This document shows, in pieces, positions 1 to 6,017 of a stretch of 8,375 nucleotides of DNA. A program made the position numbers and the translations under genes. Every line of letters begins with the position of its first letter. Position 1 is the stretch's first letter. The notes under the pieces are model-generated. The model worked only from the letters and a program-made list of their open reading frames with translations, ran no database searches and was not told the DNA's origin. The DNA lies in NCBI GenBank assembly GCA_945787485.1, contig CALZHV010000088.1, positions 1-8,375 of the forward strand. Reading direction: 5' to 3'. The stretch comes from an uncultured Lachnospiraceae bacterium (GTDB taxonomy: Bacteria; Bacillota; Clostridia; Lachnospirales; Lachnospiraceae).

Positions 1-57
1 CAGTATAATCTAGCTTGTGGACACTGTGTAAGACGTTGCGGTACCGAAAGGTATTAA
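1..57 (+). CDS. tnpB: IS605-type TnpB RNA-guided nuclease, C-terminal tail only (partial)
   Basis: Frame 1 from the window edge reads QYNLACGHCVRRCGTERY and stops at TAA (55-57). The xxACGxxVRR-type tail after the last RuvC segment is typical of OrfB/TnpB proteins from Firmicutes IS605 elements. TnpB is an RNA-guided DNA nuclease, ancestor of Cas12, that helps retain the element. The catalytic residues and zinc finger lie left of the window, so whether the protein is intact, or is a nuclease-dead TldR-like derivative, cannot be judged. The coding end overlaps the omegaRNA scaffold, as expected for this family. Confidence 0.7.
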   Translation, partial: QYNLACGHCVRRCGTERY

Positions 58-115
58 CCAATGCAGTAGTGGTTGAAGCAAGAATCCCCCCTGCTTTAGC
101 TGTGGGGAGTGTCAA
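1..115 (+). mobile_element. Right end of an IS200/IS605-family insertion sequence
   Basis: Only the right end of the element lies in the window. It contains the last codons of tnpB and then about 58 bp of structured non-coding DNA. That DNA has the hallmarks of IS605-group right ends: an AACCA/TGGTT stem (56-60 with 70-74), then GAAGCAAGAAT, a C-rich/G-rich hairpin with a TTTA loop (86-107), and GAGTGTCAA ending at 115. Such elements move as single strands through TnpA, recognise subterminal hairpins and leave no target duplication, so no repeat is expected at the border. Whether a tnpA is present further left cannot be seen. The border at 115 is inferred from the usual GTGTCAA terminus and could be off by a base or two. 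Confidence 0.75.
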
Positions 116-208
116 GTCGAATAATGTAGAATTATTGATAACAAAATGTTTACTATTTTTGTAGCACAGACGATATATTTACTAAGTGACAATACTTAAA
201 TTTATAGC

Positions 209-256
209 AAAACAAATGATAAGACATAAAATAAAACATAGTGTAAAACATAATGT
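209..256 (+). repeat. Four 12-bp tandem repeats upstream of the diguanylate cyclase
   Basis: Four units abut without gaps: AAAACAAATGAT (209-220), AAGACATAAAAT (221-232), AAAACATAGTGT (233-244) and AAAACATAATGT (245-256). All share AARACA at positions 1-6 and T at position 12. The array ends 5 bp before the GGGAGAG ribosome binding site at 261-267. The strict 12-bp register makes a binding array or a replication-slippage product more likely than random AT-richness, but the function is unknown. Confidence 0.6.
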
Positions 257-271
257 AATTGGGAGAGAATA

Positions 272-1579
272 ATGAAATCAGAAGAAAAAGAATTATATGA
301 TATTTCAGATTATCGACGCCTTACATGTGTTGGTGAAGATATTATAAAGGTTGTACTTGAAAATATTGCTTTGGGTGTTGGTTTGTTTGAGATTGGAGAA
401 AAAGTGCGCCCGGTGTACTTAAATCAAGCGTATTATGACTGTGTAGGAATAAAAAAGGGACAAAGTAAAGATTTTTATCATGATATATTTTTATCGATAA
501 TTCCCGAGGACGTAGAAATGCTCAAGACGTGTATCAAGGAGCATGCCTCAAAAAAAGAAGAAATAAAATGTACATTCAGAGGATATGGAACTGATGGAAA
601 TATTAACTGGTTTGAACTAAATGCAGTTTCAATTGAAAATAATGAAAATGAAAATGTATTATATCTTACTTTCATCAATAATATTACTGAGAAAAAGAAT
701 TACGAAGATAGCCTGAATGAATTAAAGACTATAAATGCAAAGCTTATGGTTCAGAAAGAAAGATATAAGATACTCGAGGCTATCGCACAGGGGTTGCTTT
801 TCGAGTACAATCCTGAAAGTGATAAAATGGTCTTTTCTTTTAATTTTCCTGATAACAAAAAGACTAAGGAAATTAATAATTACAGTGAGTATATAAAGAC
901 TTCACCTTTAGTGCACAGCTCTCATATACAGAAATTTAAGGATGCTTTATGGGGAGCATGTGAAAAAGAAACAGAAGGAAATATTGAATATCTGTCGTTA
1001 GTATCAGGTGGTGGATATCGTTGGCACAACACACATTATAAGAGTGTGGTGGATGATGATGGTAAAATCATTAGTGTTATGGGCTTTATTAAGGATATTC
1101 ATGAACAGGTGCTTGAGAAGAAAAATCTTAATGCAAGAGCAGAAAGAGACGGACTCACGGATTTGTACCGTAAAGAAACCGTATTTGAAAAAATAGAAGA
1201 GTTTCTAAAAGAAAAAATAGAAGGACAATTTTTCTTTATAATGATAGACCTTGATGATTTTAAGAATGTAAATGACAAATATGGTCACCAGTACGGAGAT
1301 ATAGTTTTGAAAAAGGTTGCAAAGGATTTAATAGGACTTTTTGGAGAGAATGGAATTCTCGGAAGATTCGGTGGAGATGAGTTCGTTGTCCTTACAAGAG
1401 AAATGTCAAAAGAAGATGTAGAAAATAACTTGAATAAACTAAAAGAAACAAATAACTTTAGTGCCGGAGTTGTACAATGTCATCCGGGTGATAGTTTCAA
1501 AGATATCTTCGATAGAGCGGACCATGGAATGTATAGTGTAAAAGCGAAAAGTAAAAATGCAATATTGTTCTGTGAATAA
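272..1579 (+). CDS. PAS-PAS-GGDEF diguanylate cyclase
   Basis: This 435-residue protein is predicted to make cyclic di-GMP from two GTP. It has no signal peptide or membrane segment, so it should be cytosolic. Residues about 25-140 look like a PAS domain ending in FINNITEKK. A short helical linker leads to a second PAS (about 165-280), whose YRWHNTHYKSVVDDDGKIISV core and FIKDIHEQ end are typical of the PAS_3 type. The GGDEF domain begins at RDGLTDLYRK (292-301). It has the metal and GTP region DLDDFKNVNDKYGH (326-339) and an intact GGDEF signature at 367-371, so it should be active. The inhibitory I-site RxxD expected five residues before GGDEF is replaced by GENG (358-361), so product inhibition at that site is unlikely. 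The start is supported by GGGAGAG six bases upstream. It is a single gene with its own terminator; no convincing promoter was found in the 156-bp leader. The signal sensed is unknown. Confidence 0.9.
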   Translation: MKSEEKELYDISDYRRLTCVGEDIIKVVLENIALGVGLFEIGEKVRPVYLNQAYYDCVGIKKGQSKDFYHDIFLSIIPEDVEMLKTCIKEHASKKEEIKCTFRGYGTDGNINWFELNAVSIENNENENVLYLTFINNITEKKNYEDSLNELKTINAKLMVQKERYKILEAIAQGLLFEYNPESDKMVFSFNFPDNKKTKEINNYSEYIKTSPLVHSSHIQKFKDALWGACEKETEGNIEYLSLVSGGGYRWHNTHYKSVVDDDGKIISVMGFIKDIHEQVLEKKNLNARAERDGLTDLYRKETVFEKIEEFLKEKIEGQFFFIMIDLDDFKNVNDKYGHQYGDIVLKKVAKDLIGLFGENGILGRFGGDEFVVLTREMSKEDVENNLNKLKETNNFSAGVVQCHPGDSFKDIFDRADHGMYSVKAKSKNAILFCE

Positions 1580-1601
1580 GAAATATCATTCTGTTAATAA
1601 G

Positions 1602-1630
1602 AAAAAAGAGTGTGGATTCACTCTTTTTTT
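1602..1630 (+). terminator. Intrinsic terminator of the diguanylate cyclase gene
   Basis: A perfect 11-bp stem pairs AAAAAAGAGTG (1602-1612) with CACTCTTTTTT (1619-1629) around a 6-nt loop, with the T-run as the 3' arm. It lies 22 bp after the stop codon and separates this gene from the downstream promoter. The A-tract on the 5' arm would allow weak bidirectional use. Confidence 0.85.
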
Positions 1631-1652
1631 ATTGATAAAAAATATCATATTA

Positions 1653-1680
1653 TTGACTGGATATTGATTTTAACTATAAA
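1653..1680 (+). promoter_or_regulatory. Predicted sigma-A promoter of the GNAT remnant-copA unit
   Basis: TTGACT (1653-1658) and TATAAA (1675-1680) each match the consensus at five of six positions and are 16 bp apart. Transcription would start near 1687, leaving a leader of about 27 nt before the GTG at 1714. No CopY-type TACAnnTGTA operator or GC-rich CsoR palindrome is visible around it. Confidence 0.65.
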
Positions 1681-1713
1681 ATTAAGCTGGGTTTACTAAA
1701 AGGAGGTAAGCAG

Positions 1714-2015
1714 GTGAGAATAGAAAATGTACATGAAGAAGATGCATCCGCAGAAACGATATGCACCAAAAAGGTATTGGCAGAGCTTTGTATGAATGCT
1801 TGGAAAAAAAGCTTAAGGAAATGGGCATATTAAATTTATATGCATGTATTGCATACACTTCAAATCCGAATCAATATCTGACAAATGGAAGTATGTATTT
1901 TCATCAAAAACTCGGATATGAATTGGTTGGAACTTTTCATAAATGCGGTTATAAATTCGGAAACTGGTACGATATGATTTGGATGGAAAAAATTATAGGA
2001 GAACATAAATTATGA
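1714..2015 (+). pseudogene. Internally deleted phosphinothricin-acetyltransferase-like GNAT gene
   Basis: Two parts of one acetyltransferase gene remain, in different frames. The first begins at GTG 1714, seven bases after a strong AGGAGG (1701-1706), and reads MRIENVHEEDASAE, like the first residues of PAT/YwnH-type GNATs. The second, from about 1752 in another frame, gives the C-terminal part. It has the acetyl-CoA loop QKGIGRAL, then LNLYACIAY and FHQKLGYELVGTFHKCGYKF, and ends WYDMIWMEK, all strongly typical of this family. Full-length relatives are about 165-190 residues, so roughly 80-90 codons including the beta-strand core are missing and the junction is out of frame. From GTG, translation shifts into nonsense and stops near 1830. 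An ATG at 1761 could give an 84-residue fragment but has no ribosome binding site. It should be inactive as an enzyme. Its stop overlaps the copA start (ATGA), so translational coupling may once have existed. Confidence 0.8.
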
Positions 2016-4528
2016 AACAATATAATGTGATTGGTATGTCCTGTGCGGCTTGCTCTTCGAGAGTGGAAAAAGCGGTATCAGGTGTGAAGGGCGTTACTTC
2101 ATGTTCGGTAAGTCTTCTGACTAACACGATGGGCGTTGAAGGTACAGCTTCTGCAGAAGAAATAATAGCAGCAGTTCGTAATGCCGGATATGACGCAAAG
2201 CTTAAAATTAAAGATAATAATAAAACAAATGTATCTTCTTATGAAGACGAACTTGCTGATAAAGAAACACCGGTATTAAAAAATCGTCTGATTGCATCGT
2301 TGGTCTTTTGGATAGTGCTGATGTATGTTTCAATGGGACATATGATGTGGGGCTGGCCGTTGCCTGCTTTTTTTGATGGAAACCATGTTGCAATGGGACT
2401 TTTGCAGCTTTTACTTACGGTAATTATCATGGTAATAAATCAAAAGTTTTTTATAAGTGGAGTTAAGAGCTTATGGCATAGAGCACCCAATATGGATGCA
2501 TTGGTAGCATTAGGGTCAGTGGCAGCATTTGTCTACAGTACGTTTGCATTGTTTGCCATGACTGATGCGCAGCTTAAGGGAAAGACAGATGCGGTTTCAA
2601 TGTATATGCATGAATTTTACTTTGAATCCGCAGCTACGATTCTAACGCTTATTACTTTAGGTAAAATGCTCGAGGCACATTCAAAAGGAAAAACAACAGA
2701 TGCATTAAAGAGCTTGATGAAGCTTGCACCGAAAACGGCAACGCTTGTGAAGGATGGTGCTGAAGTTATTGTACCAATTGAGCAGGTGATAAAAGGTGAT
2801 ATATTCTGTGTTCGCCCGGGAGAAAATATTCCGGTAGATGGAGTGGTAACAGAGGGAAACAGCTCAGTGGATGAATCAACACTGACAGGAGAAAGTATGC
2901 CTATTGACAAGGAATCCGGCAGTACGGTTTCTGCGGGAACAACAAACCTGTCAGGATATATACGTTGTGAAGCTACAAGGGTAGGAGAAGATACAACGCT
3001 TTCACAAATTATTCAGCTTGTTAGCGATGCGTCTGCAACAAAAGCACCTATTTCCAAGATAGCAGACAAGGTATCAGGTGTTTTCGTTCCGGTTGTTATT
3101 ACCATAGCAGTGATTACTGTCATTGTCTGGATTATTGCCGGTCAGACAGCAGGATTTGCTCTGGCACGAGGAATATCTGTATTGGTAATCAGCTGTCCGT
3201 GTGCTTTAGGACTTGCAACACCTGTTGCCATCATGGTTGGAAATGGAATGGGGGCAAAAAATGGTATATTATTTAAGACAGCAGTATCTTTGGAAAAAAC
3301 AGGAAAGACAAATATTGTTGCTTTGGATAAAACAGGTACAATTACACGTGGAGAACCGGAAGTTACAGATATTATCAAAATTAATGGAAAAAATCAAAAT
3401 GAGATTTTGACTATGGCATATGCATTAGAAAAAAAGAGTGAGCATCCGTTGGCAAAAGCAATAATCTGCAAAGCAGAGCAATGTGATATCATAGCAGATG
3501 AAGTGGAGCAATTTAAGATTTTACCCGGAAATGGGCTTACCGCATTTTATCATGGTAAAAAACTATGTGGTGGAAGTTATCAGTTTATCAGAGGACAAAT
3601 CAACGTATCTGATGACATAAAAGAAAAATACGAGCAGCTTTCTAAAGAGGGTAAAACACCTTTGTTTTTTGTCTGCGAGGATGAACTTATTGGAATAATA
3701 GCTGTAGCAGATACAATCAAAGAAGACAGTCATAAAGCAATCAAAGAAATGCAGAATATGGGGATTCATGTTGTAATGCTTACGGGAGATAATGAGTATA
3801 CGGCAAAAGCGATAGGTAAAAAAGTAGGCGTTGATGAAGTGGTTGCCGGAGTACTTCCTGACGGTAAGGAAAATGTTATCAGTAGACTAAAACAAAAGGG
3901 AACGGTGACCATGGTTGGTGATGGAATAAATGATGCACCGGCATTGACAAGTGCAGATATTGGTATTGCAATTGGTGCGGGTTCGGATGTTGCCATTGAC
4001 GCAGCAGATGTTGTTTTGATGAAAAGTTCCCTTTCGGATGTTCCGGCAGCAATACGGTTAAGCCGGGCAACTTTAAGAAACATAAAAGAAAATTTGTTTT
4101 GGGCATTTATTTATAATACTATTGGTATTCCGCTTGCAGCCGGTTTATTTATAGGCTTGTTCGGATGGCAGTTAAATCCGATGTTTGCCGCTGCAGCAAT
4201 GAGTTTATCAAGCTTTTGTGTTGTAACTAATGCTTTGAGATTGAATTTATTTAGAATGCATGACTCAAAACATGATTATAAAATCAAAAATAAAATGACA
4301 ATAAAGGAGAGTAAAGAAATGGAAAAAACAATAAAAATTGAAGGAATGATGTGCGGACATTGTGAGATGCATACAAAAAAAGCACTTGAGGCTGTTGATG
4401 GTGTAAAGAGTGCGAATGTCAGTTATCAGACAGGGACAGCTGTTGTAACACTTGAGAAAGCTGTTGCGGATGATATACTTGAAAAGGCTGTTACGGATGA
4501 GGGATATAAGGTGACTGAAATAAAATAA
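2012..4528 (+). CDS. copA: Copper-exporting P1B-type ATPase CopA with C-terminal CopZ-like domain
   Basis: This 838-residue membrane pump exports Cu(I) from the cytoplasm using ATP. An N-terminal heavy-metal domain has GMSCAAC (metal cysteines C11 and C14). Membrane segments lie at about 92-110, 126-143, 162-183, 202-221, 353-376, 383-410, 694-715 and 718-740. The metal site is CPC (395-397), with the Cu(I)-specific YN (701-702) and MxxSS (730-734) motifs. Catalytic motifs are TGES (292-295), DKTGT with the phosphorylated D439, the SEHP nucleotide-binding motif (H478, P479) and GDGIND (636-641). After a lysine-rich linker (about 750-770), a second heavy-metal domain carries GMMCGHC (C781, C784) and resembles a whole CopZ. 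At 838 residues it is longer than CopAs lacking this extra domain. The start has AGGAG (1997-2001) ten bases upstream and overlaps the GNAT remnant by 4 bp. No regulator gene lies nearby. Confidence 0.95.
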   Translation: MKQYNVIGMSCAACSSRVEKAVSGVKGVTSCSVSLLTNTMGVEGTASAEEIIAAVRNAGYDAKLKIKDNNKTNVSSYEDELADKETPVLKNRLIASLVFWIVLMYVSMGHMMWGWPLPAFFDGNHVAMGLLQLLLTVIIMVINQKFFISGVKSLWHRAPNMDALVALGSVAAFVYSTFALFAMTDAQLKGKTDAVSMYMHEFYFESAATILTLITLGKMLEAHSKGKTTDALKSLMKLAPKTATLVKDGAEVIVPIEQVIKGDIFCVRPGENIPVDGVVTEGNSSVDESTLTGESMPIDKESGSTVSAGTTNLSGYIRCEATRVGEDTTLSQIIQLVSDASATKAPISKIADKVSGVFVPVVITIAVITVIVWIIAGQTAGFALARGISVLVISCPCALGLATPVAIMVGNGMGAKNGILFKTAVSLEKTGKTNIVALDKTGTITRGEPEVTDIIKINGKNQNEILTMAYALEKKSEHPLAKAIICKAEQCDIIADEVEQFKILPGNGLTAFYHGKKLCGGSYQFIRGQINVSDDIKEKYEQLSKEGKTPLFFVCEDELIGIIAVADTIKEDSHKAIKEMQNMGIHVVMLTGDNEYTAKAIGKKVGVDEVVAGVLPDGKENVISRLKQKGTVTMVGDGINDAPALTSADIGIAIGAGSDVAIDAADVVLMKSSLSDVPAAIRLSRATLRNIKENLFWAFIYNTIGIPLAAGLFIGLFGWQLNPMFAAAAMSLSSFCVVTNALRLNLFRMHDSKHDYKIKNKMTIKESKEMEKTIKIEGMMCGHCEMHTKKALEAVDGVKSANVSYQTGTAVVTLEKAVADDILEKAVTDEGYKVTEIK
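4303..4310 (+). promoter_or_regulatory. Internal Shine-Dalgarno inside copA
   Basis: AAAGGAGA lies in the linker between the last membrane segment and the C-terminal heavy-metal domain. AGGAG ends nine bases before an in-frame ATG at 4319. It is one of the better ribosome binding sites in the window, although it also encodes ordinary linker residues (KES). It implies a possible second translation product from the same mRNA. Confidence 0.5.
4319..4528 (+). CDS. Possible nested CopZ-like copper chaperone, in frame within copA
   Basis: Initiation at M770 of CopA would release MEKTIKIEGMMCGHC... to the shared stop. The product has 69 residues, about the size of free-standing CopZ chaperones. The domain is complete: beta strand, MxCxxC metal loop (C12, C15 of the short form), helix KKALEAVDGV, strand, and final GYKVTEIK. 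CopZ carries Cu(I) in the cytosol and hands it to CopA. The internal AAAGGAG at suitable spacing supports independent translation. The alternative is that the domain exists only as a tethered tail of CopA and the ribosome binding site is a relic of an ancestral separate copZ. The domain identity is firm; the separate product is inference. Confidence 0.45.
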   Translation: MEKTIKIEGMMCGHCEMHTKKALEAVDGVKSANVSYQTGTAVVTLEKAVADDILEKAVTDEGYKVTEIK

Positions 4529-4639
4529 TATTGTAAAAAGGTGGGATTGGTTGATCATTCCGTTAAGATTATTATTTATTAAAATAAATATATTCATAAC
4601 TAATAGATATGTAAAATGAAAGAAAACAATCCTGCAGTT

Positions 4640-4681
4640 AATTTACAGAAAATTTACGTTGACATGAATGTGAAATTTACA
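4640..4681 (+). repeat. Three AATTTAC(A/G) repeats upstream of the EAL gene
   Basis: AATTTACA (4640-4647), AATTTACG (4651-4658) and AATTTACA (4674-4681) lie 11 and 23 bp apart, close to one and two turns of DNA. The last one falls just upstream of the TATAAT at 4691. This fits a same-face regulator array, but the motif is short and AT-rich. Confidence 0.3.
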
Positions 4682-4690
4682 TCGCTTTTC

Positions 4691-4696
4691 TATAAT
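4691..4696 (+). promoter_or_regulatory. Candidate -10 box of the EAL gene
   Basis: A perfect TATAAT lies 26 bp before the ATG at 4723. The expected start near 4703 leaves a leader of about 20 nt containing the AAAGGTG ribosome binding site (4709-4715). At the proper distance the -35 region is poor (ATGTGA). A perfect TTGACA at 4659-4664 is 26 bp away, too far to pair with it. This suggests an activator-dependent promoter, or two separate ones. Confidence 0.45.
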
Positions 4697-4722
4697 CGTG
4701 AAAAAAAGAAAGGTGTATTAAC

Positions 4723-5919
4723 ATGAAATCAACAGAAAAAGATTCACTGATAAAACAGCAGAAAAAAGAATTAGACCTTATAATAGAAGAAAAAAGTGTA
4801 TATCCGGTTTTTCAGCCTATAGTTAATCTGTTAAACGGCGAGGTTCATGGATATGAAGCATTGACAAGAATAAAAACACCTGATTGCATAAGTAATCCGG
4901 AGGAACTTTTTGATATTGCATTGAGATACGGAAGGACATGGCATTTGGAAAAACTGTGCAGGAAGAAGATTATTTCAAGATATGCCGAGTTGGATGATAA
5001 CATGAAAAGAGGAAAACTGTTTATCAATGTAAATCCAATGGTTATAATGGATGAATCATTTAAAGCTGATTTTACAAGGAAACAGCTTGAAAAATTTGGT
5101 ATAAGTCCCGAGAAAATAGTTATTGAAATAACAGAAAAAAAATCAATAGAAAATATAGATGAATTTACAAAGGCGGTAAAGCATTATAAAAAACAGGGTT
5201 ATCAGATTGCGATAGACGATATAGGTTCCTGCTATGCAGGACTTAATGTTGTTTGTAATACACATCCTCATTATTTGAAGGTTGATATACAACTTATAAG
5301 AAATATTGATAAGGATCCGATGAAATATGCACTTGTAAAAGGCTTAGTTGAGATTGCAAATTATTCATCTATGAATATTCTTGCAGAAGGTATAGAAACA
5401 AGGGAAGAATTAAATACTCTGCTGAAGCTTGGCGTGGTTTATGGACAGGGCTTCTATCTTGGAAAACCGAAAATGAATCTGACTGACACTAATGAAATTG
5501 CAAAAGAAAACATAAAAAAATATTGGAACTGTAAGCATGAAATTGAAATATCAAATAAAGAGTATAACATAGTAACAATATCATTTTCAGATTACAAAGC
5601 ATATGAGGAATATGTGAGAATATATGGGGAAGAAAAAGCAAAACAAATATCAGAAATGTTATTTCGAATTGTTAAAAAGGTTTTACTGGAATCTGAGGTG
5701 ATGAAAGCTATTTCAGAAGTAATGTGTATTGCAATTATTGAAAAAAGCAGGTGCAGCAAGGCACTGGAATTGATAAATAATTGTTTTAGTAACGAGATAG
5801 TTGGGTTTTATGATGAAGAAACATTAAATATGGGATATACACAAAGGGAGACAAAAAAAGGTAAACTAAAAACCGTATCCCTTTTATCATTAAAAATGAC
5901 AGAAGATATTATTTTGTAA
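4723..5919 (+). CDS. EAL-domain c-di-GMP phosphodiesterase with degenerate C-terminal GGDEF-like domain
   Basis: This 398-residue cytosolic protein is predicted to cut cyclic di-GMP to linear pGpG. The EAL domain (about 25-250) keeps the residues needed for metal binding and catalysis: E45 in EALTRI, N102 in INVNP, E135 in IEITE, D165-D166, K186 in LKVD, E222 in AEGIET and Q242 in GQGFYLGKP. Loop 6 reads DDIGSCYAGL rather than the usual DDFGTGYSSL, an in-family variation. Residues about 275-392 align in layout with the C-terminal GGDEF half of EAL-GGDEF proteins: VTISFSDYKAYEEYVRIYG in place of the D-L-D-x-F-K segment, and a final FYDEETLNMGYTQR...KLKTVSLLSL. The metal aspartates and the GGDEF loop (about 328-338, AISEVMCIAII) are gone, so this part cannot make c-di-GMP and is probably sensory or structural. 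No membrane segment or signal peptide is seen. Confidence 0.88.
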   Translation: MKSTEKDSLIKQQKKELDLIIEEKSVYPVFQPIVNLLNGEVHGYEALTRIKTPDCISNPEELFDIALRYGRTWHLEKLCRKKIISRYAELDDNMKRGKLFINVNPMVIMDESFKADFTRKQLEKFGISPEKIVIEITEKKSIENIDEFTKAVKHYKKQGYQIAIDDIGSCYAGLNVVCNTHPHYLKVDIQLIRNIDKDPMKYALVKGLVEIANYSSMNILAEGIETREELNTLLKLGVVYGQGFYLGKPKMNLTDTNEIAKENIKKYWNCKHEIEISNKEYNIVTISFSDYKAYEEYVRIYGEEKAKQISEMLFRIVKKVLLESEVMKAISEVMCIAIIEKSRCSKALELINNCFSNEIVGFYDEETLNMGYTQRETKKGKLKTVSLLSLKMTEDIIL

Positions 5920-5922
5920 TAA

Positions 5923-5937
5923 AAGTATTTAATACTT
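5923..5937 (+). promoter_or_regulatory. Perfect 7-bp palindrome after the EAL gene
   Basis: AAGTATT (5923-5929), one base, then AATACTT (5931-5937), starting 3 bp after the EAL stop codon. No U-run follows, so it is not an obvious terminator. Its right half abuts TTGTCC (5936-5941), which sits 17 bp before TATATA (5959-5964). It could therefore be an operator over a weak promoter of the flavin reductase gene. Confidence 0.25.
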
Positions 5938-5954
5938 GTCCAAAAGCAATAGAA

Positions 5955-5981
5955 TTGTTATATAAAACGTGATATTATAAT
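5955..5981 (+). promoter_or_regulatory. Candidate promoter of the flavin reductase gene
   Basis: A perfect TATAAT at 5976-5981 is preceded by TTGTTA (5955-5960) with a short 15-bp spacer. The start would be near 5988, about 30 nt before the ATG at 6018. The -10 is convincing and the -35 weak. A competing arrangement is TTGTCC-N17-TATATA at 5936-5964. Confidence 0.4.
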
Positions 5982-6017
5982 ACAAAATAAAATATTATTG
6001 TACAGGAGAAAAAGAAA

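Larger units (their letters stand above)
1..131 (+). ncRNA. omegaRNA/reRNA scaffold (3' part) plus adjacent guide
   Basis: TnpB guide RNAs are processed from the 3' end of the tnpB transcript through the right end, with the guide taken from the flanking DNA. Visible here are a GAAA-tetraloop stem (40-45 with 50-55, two outer G-U pairs), a second stem AACCA/TGGTT (56-60 with 70-74), and the terminal hairpin (87-91 with 102/104-107). The hairpin has a T-T mismatch at 92/101 and a bulged T103, so it is slightly imperfect. The guide would begin at 116 (GTCGAATAATGTAGAA). The 5' end of the RNA lies outside the window, and the 3' end at 131 assumes a guide of about 16 nt. Confidence 0.6.

Noticed and set aside
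116..271. c-di-GMP riboswitch in the leader of the cyclase gene (also checked before the EAL gene)
   Set aside because: No GEMM-like conserved core or tetraloop-receptor arrangement could be recognised; only the 12-bp repeats stand out.
1631..2011. Copper-responsive operator (CopY TACAnnTGTA or CsoR-type GC-rich palindrome) before copA
   Set aside because: Neither pattern is present in the promoter region.
1761..2015. Free-standing 84-residue acetyltransferase
   Set aside because: It lacks the N-terminal half of the GNAT fold and any ribosome binding site; better explained as the 3' remnant of a deleted gene.
2617..2910. Minus-strand open frame opposite copA, and similar ones at 3142-3378, 3766-4083 and 4265-4597
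   Set aside because: They lie fully or mostly inside the strongly supported copA, lack ribosome binding sites and show no family-like motifs; they mirror copA codon use.
4530..4619. Short frame after copA reading VKRWDWLIIPLRLLF...
   Set aside because: It has no start codon with a ribosome binding site and is only about 29 codons in AT-rich DNA; probably chance.
4659..4696. TTGACA and TATAAT as one sigma-A promoter
   Set aside because: The spacer is 26 bp, far from the usual 16-18 bp.
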